Assembly: GCA_001824635.1 (NCBI GenBank)
Contig: MHYB01000029.1
Location: 20,850-48,302, forward strand
DNA length: 27,453 bases
Source of the DNA: Planctomycetes bacterium GWF2_50_10
GTDB taxonomy: Bacteria > Planctomycetota > Phycisphaerae > Sedimentisphaerales > GWF2-50-10
Direction: 5' to 3'
Shown here: one piece after another, positions 15,336 to 23,223 of the stretch
How the letters are laid out: the number at the start of each line of letters is the position of its first letter
Numbering within the stretch: the stretch's first letter is position 1
Notes under the pieces: model-generated
What the model saw: only the letters and a program-made list of their open reading frames with translations
The model's database searches: none
Told to the model about the DNA's origin: nothing
Translations under genes and position numbers: made by a program

Positions 15336-16017
15336 TTGCTTTTAGCTCCATCTCCTCCAGAATTAATTTCGCCGACTTAGCACTGACACCGAATCTTGTG
15401 GCTCCAAGCCTGTGCAAATTCAGCAAGGTAGCAAGGTCACGAACTCCGCCGGCAGCTTTTACCTGAGCGCGTTCACCAACGCATCTTTTCATTAATTCAA
15501 CGTTGCCGGGTGTGGCTCCGGTAGGGGCCCATCCCGTGCCGGTTTTTACAAATCCTATACCGGCTTTAACAGCTAATTCGCATGCGGTCTTTATTTCATC
15601 GTTGGTAAGATAATGACATTCGAGAATTAGTTTAACACAAATATTACCAGCAACATTTACGACCGAATACACATCATTAAAGACATATGCAAAATCTGCA
15701 GATTTCAATCGACCAATATTAATGACCATATCGAGTTCATTGCATCCCAAATCAAGCAGTTGATGTGTTTGTTGCACCTTCGACTCTATAGTATTTGCTC
15801 CCGATGGGAATCCTATTACGCCGCCAACATTTACATTGGGCGCATAACATAAAAGTTCTTTCAAAAGCCGTGTATAGGCCGGCATCGCAAAGCAGGCGAC
15901 ACAATCATATTTTTTGGCTAGGGCCGCCATATTACGGATATCAGATTCGGTACTATCTGCCTGGACAGCACTGATGTCCAGCATTCTTGCTATATCTTTT
16001 ACTAATCCTATAGTCAT
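15328..16017 (-). CDS. deoC: Deoxyribose-phosphate aldolase
   Basis: The 229-residue class I aldolase cleaves 2-deoxyribose 5-phosphate to glyceraldehyde 3-phosphate and acetaldehyde. The catalytic set is visible: Asp96 in NELDMVIN, the Schiff-base Lys158 in GIGFVKTGTG and the assisting Lys187 in QVKAAGGVR. GFPSGANTIESK supports the TIM-barrel family. Length is normal. It follows the dehydrogenase gene by 11 bp and overlaps the kinase gene, so it is translated as part of the same operon. The reaction on an analogous deoxy-sugar phosphate cannot be excluded. Confidence 0.93.
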   Translation of the reverse strand: MTIGLVKDIARMLDISAVQADSTESDIRNMAALAKKYDCVACFAMPAYTRLLKELLCYAPNVNVGGVIGFPSGANTIESKVQQTHQLLDLGCNELDMVINIGRLKSADFAYVFNDVYSVVNVAGNICVKLILECHYLTNDEIKTACELAVKAGIGFVKTGTGWAPTGATPGNVELMKRCVGERAQVKAAGGVRDLATLLNLHRLGATRFGVSAKSAKLILEEMELKANG

Positions 16018-16028
16018 TTCTTTATCTT

Positions 16029-17222
16029 TCAGATGGCTGCTCGCAGAACATTTTTCGCTTCTTCAGGGCTGACCGGCGGAACACAGCTAAGCATATTATC
16101 CGGCCCAAAGCTGATGCGTACGGCATCCGCAATTATATGATTTATTTCGGAACCAGGTATGTTAACCTGGCTTAAAGTAATTGGAACACCTAAGCTTTGC
16201 AAAAAGTTTCTGAAGAATTCAATCCCGGCTACAATGAGTTCCTGTTTAGTTTTGCCTTGAGCAGATATGTCGCAAACATTCACAGCAAAAGTTTCATAGC
16301 GATCGGGACGCTTATGGCTCAAAACTTTCATCCAGGCAGGCATGATTATAGACAGTGATGCGCCGTGAGCAAGATTGTATCTCGCCGAGAGGACATGCCC
16401 GATCTGATGCATTGGTGTCCAGCCGTTACCGGGCTGACTAATTCCATTTTGTGCTAAAATTGAGGCCCATTGCAATTGACCGCGAGCTTTGATGTCATTG
16501 GGGTTTTGCAAAACTTTGAGGCCGTATTCAATACAAGTTCGCATTACGCTTTCTTGAATCCGATTGTTTAAATAGGTGTCTTCAAGCCCGTTGATATAGA
16601 ATTCCAATACATGGGAAATAGTATCAGCAACACCACAAGCAGTTTGGTATGGCGGTAATGAACAGGTCAGCTCGGGATCAACTATTGACACCTTCGGATA
16701 AAGGCAGGGGTCCCAGAAATAAGATTTTTCGGTGGTTGCTTCGTTTGTAATAACACCGCAGCAATTCATTTCACTGCCGGTTGCGGCAAGTGTGGGAATC
16801 ATCATCATGGGCAGTGCTTCATGCGGAAAATTGAAAGATGTTCCATGATGCCTTGATGCAACCATGCCCCACAACGGCCCCGGGTATTTCACGCCGGCAG
16901 CAACAGCCTTGGCCGCATCCATTGCACTGCCGCCGCCCAAACCAATTATAAATTCTATGCCGTATTTCTTACAGGCCTCAACTCCCTTTTGTGCCTGACC
17001 GATCAAAGGATTGGCGGTTATTTCAAAAAACGGAATCACTTCCACGCCACTGTTTTTGCAGAGCAATGTGATTCGATCAATCAAACCCTGAAAGAAGGAA
17101 TGCTCCTGGTAAGTTACGAGCAGAGCTTTTTTGCCAATCTTGGCGGCTTCTATTCCGGTTTTAGCTATTTCTCCTGGCCCAAATACAACTTTGACCGGGT
17201 TGTAAAATTCAAAGTTATTCAT
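16029..17222 (-). CDS. Iron-containing alcohol dehydrogenase
   Basis: The 397-residue group III dehydrogenase starts with the family phrase FYNPVKVVFGPGEI. It has the nucleotide motif GGGSAMD (residues 96-102) and the metal ligands Asp200, His204, His272 and His286 in DTISH and HQIGH...AHG. Family members reduce short aldehydes with NAD(P)H. Next to an aldolase that releases acetaldehyde, reduction to ethanol is the natural role, as FucO serves in fucose breakdown. AGGAAGAGG lies just before the ATG. A 49-bp gap follows the membrane-protein gene. Confidence 0.9.
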   Translation of the reverse strand: MNNFEFYNPVKVVFGPGEIAKTGIEAAKIGKKALLVTYQEHSFFQGLIDRITLLCKNSGVEVIPFFEITANPLIGQAQKGVEACKKYGIEFIIGLGGGSAMDAAKAVAAGVKYPGPLWGMVASRHHGTSFNFPHEALPMMMIPTLAATGSEMNCCGVITNEATTEKSYFWDPCLYPKVSIVDPELTCSLPPYQTACGVADTISHVLEFYINGLEDTYLNNRIQESVMRTCIEYGLKVLQNPNDIKARGQLQWASILAQNGISQPGNGWTPMHQIGHVLSARYNLAHGASLSIIMPAWMKVLSHKRPDRYETFAVNVCDISAQGKTKQELIVAGIEFFRNFLQSLGVPITLSQVNIPGSEINHIIADAVRISFGPDNMLSCVPPVSPEEAKNVLRAAI

Positions 17223-17271
17223 TATCCTCTTCCTTATATTTAACTATTAGTATTATTGGTAGACTTTGTGC

Positions 17272-18330
17272 TTATGCAGAAACTGCTTCTGAAACCGACT
17301 CTTTATGTTCAAAAACCGCAGTTTGTATGACTGGCTCTTTTCCTCTGAGTAGAATCAATACAATGAATCCAATTAACGCGACCAACACGAAACTTACAGC
17401 TGGAATCCAAGCAGGTGAAAGCAGAGAGCCATTTGCCGCCTTGTCAAAAATGCCGGTTAATGAAAGCAGCGGATGTAATGAGAATACTACCACAAGTGAG
17501 CATGTAGGCGGGTCGATATGGCTATCCGCGTGAATCAAAAACACACACGCAAAAAACTCGGCAAGGTATACCGCAACAAGACCCATCGTTGCTGCCCACC
17601 AGAAATTGCCGGTTACAAATGCGAAATAAGCAGCAGCAAGGCCGATATGATGTGTCACAGGTATCCGTGTACCATATTGCAAAAAAATAAGTGAAAATGC
17701 ACCAATTCCAAACATTATCAGCAGCATATCAGGATTAGCAGTGACAATATAAGCAGCCGGAATTCCCATTGCAATACCAATCAGCAATAGCTGAGAAGGC
17801 TTTGATTGCCAAGGCAGCCAGAATACCTTTGATGTCGGCCTCCATCGGTTCATGCCGGTTTCGACCTTGCCAAAAACGCCTTGTTTGCAAAATGCGATCC
17901 TGGCAATTGCGGTGGATACAACTACGGACAGAGCGAGGGTATTTGTCCAGGCTATGCCGTTTATATTCGGTACCAGGTTAAATAAGATCATGAGCAGTTG
18001 GCCAATAGCACCAAACAGCCCGCCGATCAGCAAGACATCTGTCTTGTTTAATCCCATCAGGCCGGAGCAGATATCTCTACCGCTTGGAATGTATCCTCTT
18101 TTAGCGGCATAAGCCGCGGCGGCAATTCCCCCTGCAAATGATGTTTGGGGGCCTAATAATAGTCCCCAGGTCAACACGTTCGTAAGAACGTCTCCTGCTC
18201 CGCAAATCTTTGCTGTAGCACCAATTATCCCAAAGAGGCCGCAAAGTACGAAGACGGGCAAAGCCCCGAAAGCGGCCCCGAAAATTCCGGCAGCAAATGA
18301 CACCATTATTACTGTGGTAAATTCGTTCAA
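17272..18330 (-). CDS. Polytopic membrane protein, putative sugar or nucleoside permease
   Basis: The 352-residue protein is almost entirely hydrophobic, with about nine or ten membrane segments, glycine-rich loops and a short charged C-terminal tail (GKEPVIQTAVFEHKES). I do not recognise a named transporter family. As first gene of a sugar kinase/aldolase operon it is the only uptake candidate (inference). The start is a TTG at 18330, supported by a strong AAGGAGG 8 nt upstream. No in-frame ATG is as well placed. The -35/-10 promoter with an operator-like palindrome lies about 55-100 bp upstream. Confidence 0.75.
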   Translation of the reverse strand: MNEFTTVIMVSFAAGIFGAAFGALPVFVLCGLFGIIGATAKICGAGDVLTNVLTWGLLLGPQTSFAGGIAAAAYAAKRGYIPSGRDICSGLMGLNKTDVLLIGGLFGAIGQLLMILFNLVPNINGIAWTNTLALSVVVSTAIARIAFCKQGVFGKVETGMNRWRPTSKVFWLPWQSKPSQLLLIGIAMGIPAAYIVTANPDMLLIMFGIGAFSLIFLQYGTRIPVTHHIGLAAAYFAFVTGNFWWAATMGLVAVYLAEFFACVFLIHADSHIDPPTCSLVVVFSLHPLLSLTGIFDKAANGSLLSPAWIPAVSFVLVALIGFIVLILLRGKEPVIQTAVFEHKESVSEAVSA

Positions 18331-18384
18331 GTTGTTGCCTCCTTATTATGCGATTGTCTTTTTAATGTCTTTTTGTTGTATTTG

Positions 18385-18397
18385 TTGCGTATCGCAA
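18385..18397 (-). promoter_or_regulatory. Candidate LacI-type operator of the sugar operon
   Basis: TTGCG-ATA-CGCAA (minus strand) is a 5-bp-arm palindrome starting 7 nt after the -10 box, so it covers the expected transcription start, a classic repressor position. A related TTGCGTCAATGCAA site lies before the lacI-type gene. Confidence 0.5.
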
Positions 18398-18403
18398 TGT
18401 TGA

Positions 18404-18432
18404 ATATTAAATTCAGCTAGCATTTTGGTCAA
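18404..18432 (-). promoter_or_regulatory. Sigma70 promoter of the permease-adh-deoC-kinase operon
   Basis: TTGACC (18432-18427), a 17-bp spacer and TAATAT (18409-18404) are close to the sigma70 consensus. The next strong signal downstream is the palindromic operator, then the ribosome-binding site of the permease gene. Confidence 0.7.
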
Positions 18433-18535
18433 GCTTTTTTATTAGTTATTTGGCGTTTATCGAATAGAAAAAGTAAAATAGGTTATATTCAGCATTGAAT
18501 TCCCAGTGATTGTTTTTTTTGTTGTTTTATGTCTT

Positions 18536-18569
18536 TTGCATTGACGCAAGCATCTTTAGAGTATATATT
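18536..18569 (+). promoter_or_regulatory. Promoter and autoregulatory site of the lacI-type gene
   Basis: TTGACG (18541-18546), a 17-bp spacer and TATATT (18564-18569) form a good sigma70 promoter about 33 bp before the ATG. The imperfect palindrome TTGC-ATTGAC-GCAA (18536-18549) covers the -35 box. Its half-sites match those at the divergent operon, which suggests autorepression. Confidence 0.6.
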
Positions 18570-18608
18570 CACGGAAAGAGTGTGTAGTCATTGATTTAGG
18601 AATTTGTT

Positions 18609-19667
18609 ATGTCTATCACGATGAAACAGGTTGCCGCTCAAGCCGGTGTTTCTGATACTACCGTGGCTCGGGTCCTTGACAAACATCCCCATGTTACTGG
18701 CGAAATAATACAGCGGGTCAATCAAGCCATTGAGGCTTTAGGTTACATTCCTGTGCGATACAGCACTCGTCAAAAATCAAAGGTCAATTCAAAACCGACT
18801 TTGAAAACCGGTCTTGTTGGATTCTTGCTCGTTCAGTGGACGCCAGACTATCTTACTCAACCATTGATGGTGGAAATAATGGCTGCAACGGAACGCCATC
18901 TGGCAGCTAATAATATGCAGATGGTTTTCACGCAACTTCAGGATCCGAATACCTTACCTGACATGATAACTCCCGACAGATTTAACGGCGTACTTGTAAT
19001 GGGCCAGACCTCGCCAACTTTACGCAAAGCGTTGGAGGGACACAACGTTGTTTTAATGCTCGGCGGTCCAAGATATACTGGTGAGGATTACTGGGCGGAC
19101 GGCATCGGTTCGGATTATCCTGCCTGCGGATGTATGGCCGCTCGATACCTGATAGACCGGGGACATAAAAATATCATTTATCTGAACCCTATCCGCAACC
19201 ATGGCGGGTTTCAGGAAATCGGCTGGACTTTCGAAGCTACCGCGCAACGACATGATATCAAATGCAGTGCCCTCACATGCGATTTCTACTCGCTTCAAAC
19301 CGGTATCTGGAGTCGTCAAAACGCTAAGGCAGCAATGTATAATCAATTAAAACAAATCTGTGATCTGTCTATCTGCGAGCGACCTACAGGTCTTCACGTT
19401 CCCGCTGATGATTTCACACTTCTGGCTTACGAAGTGTTAAAAGGCCTTGGCATCAAACCTGGTATCGATATCGAAGTGATCTCTCGTCGCAACCAGGAAT
19501 TGTATCTTTCGCAGATGAATCCGAGGCCCGCAACTATTGACATAAACACAGACGAAATGGGACGTTGTGCAACTGAGAAACTGCTGAGCAGAATCGCAAA
19601 TCCCAACACTCCGGTTGGATCGCGTCTTCTTATTCCGCCAAAACTTATTTTGCCGGCTATCAAATAA
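18609..19667 (+). CDS. LacI-family transcriptional regulator
   Basis: The 352-residue repressor has the N-terminal helix-turn-helix MKQVAAQAGVSDTTVARVLD followed by VTGEIIQRVNQAIEALGYIP, a LacI DNA-binding domain. A periplasmic-binding-protein-like effector domain (about residues 70-352) ends IPPKLILPAIK. The hinge (RYSTRQKSKVNSK) is longer and more basic than usual. Two TTGCG/GCAA palindromes in the 278-bp divergent intergenic region are its likely operators, so it probably controls the deoC/kinase operon and itself. The next plus-strand gene starts 21 bp after its stop, so the regulator may also share a transcript with the secreted propeller genes. Confidence 0.9.
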   Translation: MSITMKQVAAQAGVSDTTVARVLDKHPHVTGEIIQRVNQAIEALGYIPVRYSTRQKSKVNSKPTLKTGLVGFLLVQWTPDYLTQPLMVEIMAATERHLAANNMQMVFTQLQDPNTLPDMITPDRFNGVLVMGQTSPTLRKALEGHNVVLMLGGPRYTGEDYWADGIGSDYPACGCMAARYLIDRGHKNIIYLNPIRNHGGFQEIGWTFEATAQRHDIKCSALTCDFYSLQTGIWSRQNAKAAMYNQLKQICDLSICERPTGLHVPADDFTLLAYEVLKGLGIKPGIDIEVISRRNQELYLSQMNPRPATIDINTDEMGRCATEKLLSRIANPNTPVGSRLLIPPKLILPAIK

Positions 19668-19688
19668 AAATATTGTGCAAGGTGAAAA

Positions 19689-20579
19689 ATGAGATCAATA
19701 TTTATTCCTACACTAATTTGCCTGACATTTTTGACAGCTTTACACGGTGTAGAAGAAGGGGCAACAAAACCCGTTACACACTCGTTTTTAGCAGCAGATT
19801 ACGGAGGTAACAAGGTTTACATCGTCAACGCCGAAGGTAATATCACATGGCAATACCCCGCAGTATGCCCCCAAGATATATGGTTGTTAAAAAACGGCAA
19901 TATACTTTTAAGTCATTTGCTAGGCGTGAAGGAAGTCACACGCGAGAAATCAACTGTATGGGAATACACAGTAGAAGAACCGAACGAAGTTCATTCATGC
20001 CAGCCTCTCAAAAATGGCAACTATATGGTCGCTGTTGCAGGGCCATGCCAGATTCGCGAAATCGACCATACGGGCAAAATTGTAAAAACTGTAAATCTTA
20101 AAACAGTCACAAAGGATCCACATTTGCAGATGCGAATTGCCCGGAAACTATCCAACGACAATTACCTTGTCGGTCACTTTGGTGACAAAGCGGTACGGGA
20201 GTATGATTGGAACGGCAAAATGATTCGCGAAATAAAAACAGATGGCAATGTCTATGCCGGATATCGTCTGCCTAACGGCAACACACTGATCTCATTGGGC
20301 GATGCCCATAAAATCATTGAAGTTGACGATACGGATAAAATAGTCTGGCAAGTCAATGAAAATGATCTGGAAGGAAATCCGCTCCGTTTTGCAGCGGGTA
20401 TGCAAAGACTTGAAAATGGAAACACAGTAGTTGCAAACTGGGGCGGTCATGGCCATGTTGGTCAGCAACCCCAATTGTTTGAGGTAACACCAGACAAAAA
20501 GGTGGTTTGGCAGGTATTAGATAATAAACTGGGTACTATTTCAAACATGAATATTTTAGGCCGTACAGATTCTGATTGA
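19689..20579 (+). CDS. Secreted beta-propeller protein (arylsulfotransferase/PQQ-like repeats)
   Basis: The 296-residue product has a signal peptide (MRSIFIPTLICLTFLTALHG) and then repeated propeller phrases: GNKVYIVNAEGNITWQY, PLKNGNYMV, REIDHTGKIVKTV, RLPNGNTLISLGDAHKI, RLENGNTVVANWGGHG. The pattern of NGN(T/Y) strand turns and W-x-Y/V strands resembles arylsulfotransferase- or PQQ-type propellers. No catalytic motif is recognised, so it may be a binding or structural partner of the following secreted cytochromes. AAGGTG lies 5 nt before the ATG. A gap of 39 bp leads to the next gene, consistent with an operon. Confidence 0.75.
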   Translation: MRSIFIPTLICLTFLTALHGVEEGATKPVTHSFLAADYGGNKVYIVNAEGNITWQYPAVCPQDIWLLKNGNILLSHLLGVKEVTREKSTVWEYTVEEPNEVHSCQPLKNGNYMVAVAGPCQIREIDHTGKIVKTVNLKTVTKDPHLQMRIARKLSNDNYLVGHFGDKAVREYDWNGKMIREIKTDGNVYAGYRLPNGNTLISLGDAHKIIEVDDTDKIVWQVNENDLEGNPLRFAAGMQRLENGNTVVANWGGHGHVGQQPQLFEVTPDKKVVWQVLDNKLGTISNMNILGRTDSD

Positions 20580-20618
20580 AATTTTATCCTTTTATCATGG
20601 CTGAGAAAAGGAATCTGA

Positions 20619-23204
20619 ATGAAGGATTATGTTGTGCATACGCTATTTAAATTGCTTACAAAAATCATACTGCTATTGTCTTTCAGCATACATCTCAGCT
20701 CAGGTTTTTGTATTGATGCGTCTGCCTCTTTGAAGCAAATGGATATCGACGGTCTTCGCAAAGTTGTCAATGACCTCACGGCCACTTTTGGAGACAAATA
20801 CACAAAAAGATCTGAATACGAACGGCGAATTGATCGCTTTGGGAAGGAATTGACGAATCTGATTTCAGATATTTCAAGCAATGACCCAGATTTTGAAAAA
20901 AAGCTTAGCCAACTAAAAGAAGACCGTTTAAAACTCCAGAAAGAAGTGCTGCTTACAAATCCATTGCTTATTAATCAGCCGATCATTTTTGTAACTCGTA
21001 AACAATATCGCGGCGACCACCACAACACCGCAACATTTTTTCCAAGTTACAACAACGAACATAACGATGGCTTTTTTGAGCCAGGCGGTGCACTCAGAAA
21101 GTTAGACATTGTTACCGGCACCGTTACAACGCTACTGAAAACATCTGGAGGAGTTATCCGCGACCCGGAAGTCAGCTTCGATGGTGAAAAAATACTCTTT
21201 TCAATGAGGCGCAACAAGAATGACAGTTATCACATTTACGAAATAAATGCTGACGGAACGGGTTTATGCCAGGTGACTTTTTCAAAATGTGTTGACGATA
21301 TTGATCCGGTTTATCTGCCCGATGATTCAATCGTTTTTTCTTCAACTCGGGAACCCAAATACTGTATGTGCAATAAGCATATCATGTGCAATCTGTTCAA
21401 AATGGGTCCGAATGGCGAGGACATTCACCAAATAGGGAAAAGCACGTTATTTGAAGGACACAGTTCCTTGCTGCCCGATGGCAGGATAATATATGATCGT
21501 TGGGAATACGTGGACCGCAATTTTGGCGACGCTCAGGGCCTTTGGACCGTAAATCCGGATGGCACAGATCATGCTGTTTATTGGGGCAACAATACCAACT
21601 CTCCCGGTGCAGTCCTTGATCCAAGGGCTGTGCCAGATTCAGACATGGTTGTTGCAACTTTCAGTTCATGCCATGACAGACCGTGGGGAGCAATAGCGCT
21701 TATAGACCGCCGATTCGGAGTGGACGGCAAAAATTGCGTTATTCAGACCTGGCCGAAAGCAGCAATCAATCTGGTTAATGTTGGCGATTTTGATAGTTTC
21801 ATGGCGGTCTCGCCAAAATACGAAGATCCATTTCCTCTCAATAACCGATACTTTCTATGTTCAAGAGCTGTCAAAGGTGAGGAGATGGGAATTTTTCTTG
21901 TTGACGTATTTGGCAATGAAACGCAGATACACGTTGAATCGCCAGGCTGTTTCGATCCAATGCCATTGAAAGCAAGGATTCGCCCAGGGGTAAAGACCAC
22001 GGTAAGAAAATATGTTCTTGATAAAGACTTACCTTCAGGCAAATTTTATATTTCCAATGTATATACGGGCACTCATATGAAAGGTGTGGCACCGGAGTCG
22101 GTAAAATATCTGCGGGTAGTTGAGTCACCTGAGAAACGCACCCGAACTTTAACCGTTTGGCTGGGGCAAGGATCGGAATTCCCTGCGATGGGATGGTATG
22201 ATTTCAATAATAAACGCATTCTTGGCACGGTTCCAGTCGAGAAAGATGGCTCGGCTTATTTCGAAGTACCTGCTGAAAAATTCGTCTATTTTCAATTGCT
22301 CGACGAGAATAAGCAGATGATCCAGTCAATGCGCAGCGGCACTATAGTTCAAGCAGGGGAAACTAAAGGCTGTATTGGATGTCATGAAAGCCGAACAGAT
22401 GCCCCGCCTGTCGCAACCAGCCATCAACTGCCAACCGCTCTCAGGCGAGCTCCCAATAAAATGAACGGCTGGTACGGACCCACTCGTACGTTTGGCTTTC
22501 TCAAGGAAGTTCAGCCGGTATTTACGGCAAATTGCACAAGTTGTCATGATTTTACAACCCAGGGTGGAGCTAAAGCAGATCTGAAACTTTCTGCTGACAA
22601 AGAACTTACGTTTAATGTCGCATATAATGAACTCTGGCGTAAAAAATACGTTGGCGCTATTGGGGCAGGACCAGCCGAAATTCAGCAAGCTTACTCATGG
22701 GGTTCTCACAATAGCAAGCTGATCGCAGCTCTTAAAGATGATGCACATAAAGATATTCACCTAACGACAGAGGAATTTGAACGCATTGCAACATGGATAG
22801 ATCTCAATGGACCGTATTACTCAGAATACACCAGTGCGTATCCTGATAATCTGGCAGGCCGATCGCCATTAAACAACGTTCAACTTGACAAGCTCGGTGC
22901 AATTACAAGCTGTGATTTTCAAAAATATGCTTATTGCGAAACCAATATAGGGCCGCTGGTCATCTTTGATAGACCCGAATTGAGCCCATGCCTGGCGGGT
23001 CTGGCAGGAAATTCTTACCAGGAAGCTCTTGGTATTATTCATGAGGGTAAGAAAAACCTGGAAACCAACCCGCGTGACGATATGGAGAGTAGTATTCCCT
23101 CCAAGGATGACCAGGCAAGAGAAGCATGGTATCAGCACAGAAAAGAAATAGAACAGCAAAACCGCAAGGCGCTCATTAACAGTACAAAACAATTGGATAA
23201 ATAA
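20619..23204 (+). CDS. Secreted PD40/TolB-like propeller protein with two haem c sites
   Basis: The 861-residue protein has a signal sequence (about residues 10-33), a predicted coiled coil (about 40-110, rich in K/E/L) and a TolB/PD40-type propeller (about 120-420). The propeller is marked by DPEVSFDGEKILFSMRR, YEINADGTGLCQVT and LPDGRIIYDRWEYVD. Two haem-binding motifs follow: C585-IG-CH and C639-TS-CH. A cysteine knot YCMCNKHIMC interrupts the propeller. Such propeller-cytochrome proteins are common in planctomycetes; their reactions are mostly unknown. It probably acts in the periplasm with the next gene product, which starts 19 bp after its stop. Confidence 0.8.
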   Translation: MKDYVVHTLFKLLTKIILLLSFSIHLSSGFCIDASASLKQMDIDGLRKVVNDLTATFGDKYTKRSEYERRIDRFGKELTNLISDISSNDPDFEKKLSQLKEDRLKLQKEVLLTNPLLINQPIIFVTRKQYRGDHHNTATFFPSYNNEHNDGFFEPGGALRKLDIVTGTVTTLLKTSGGVIRDPEVSFDGEKILFSMRRNKNDSYHIYEINADGTGLCQVTFSKCVDDIDPVYLPDDSIVFSSTREPKYCMCNKHIMCNLFKMGPNGEDIHQIGKSTLFEGHSSLLPDGRIIYDRWEYVDRNFGDAQGLWTVNPDGTDHAVYWGNNTNSPGAVLDPRAVPDSDMVVATFSSCHDRPWGAIALIDRRFGVDGKNCVIQTWPKAAINLVNVGDFDSFMAVSPKYEDPFPLNNRYFLCSRAVKGEEMGIFLVDVFGNETQIHVESPGCFDPMPLKARIRPGVKTTVRKYVLDKDLPSGKFYISNVYTGTHMKGVAPESVKYLRVVESPEKRTRTLTVWLGQGSEFPAMGWYDFNNKRILGTVPVEKDGSAYFEVPAEKFVYFQLLDENKQMIQSMRSGTIVQAGETKGCIGCHESRTDAPPVATSHQLPTALRRAPNKMNGWYGPTRTFGFLKEVQPVFTANCTSCHDFTTQGGAKADLKLSADKELTFNVAYNELWRKKYVGAIGAGPAEIQQAYSWGSHNSKLIAALKDDAHKDIHLTTEEFERIATWIDLNGPYYSEYTSAYPDNLAGRSPLNNVQLDKLGAITSCDFQKYAYCETNIGPLVIFDRPELSPCLAGLAGNSYQEALGIIHEGKKNLETNPRDDMESSIPSKDDQAREAWYQHRKEIEQQNRKALINSTKQLDK

Positions 23205-23223
23205 TATTTGGATAATTGACAAG

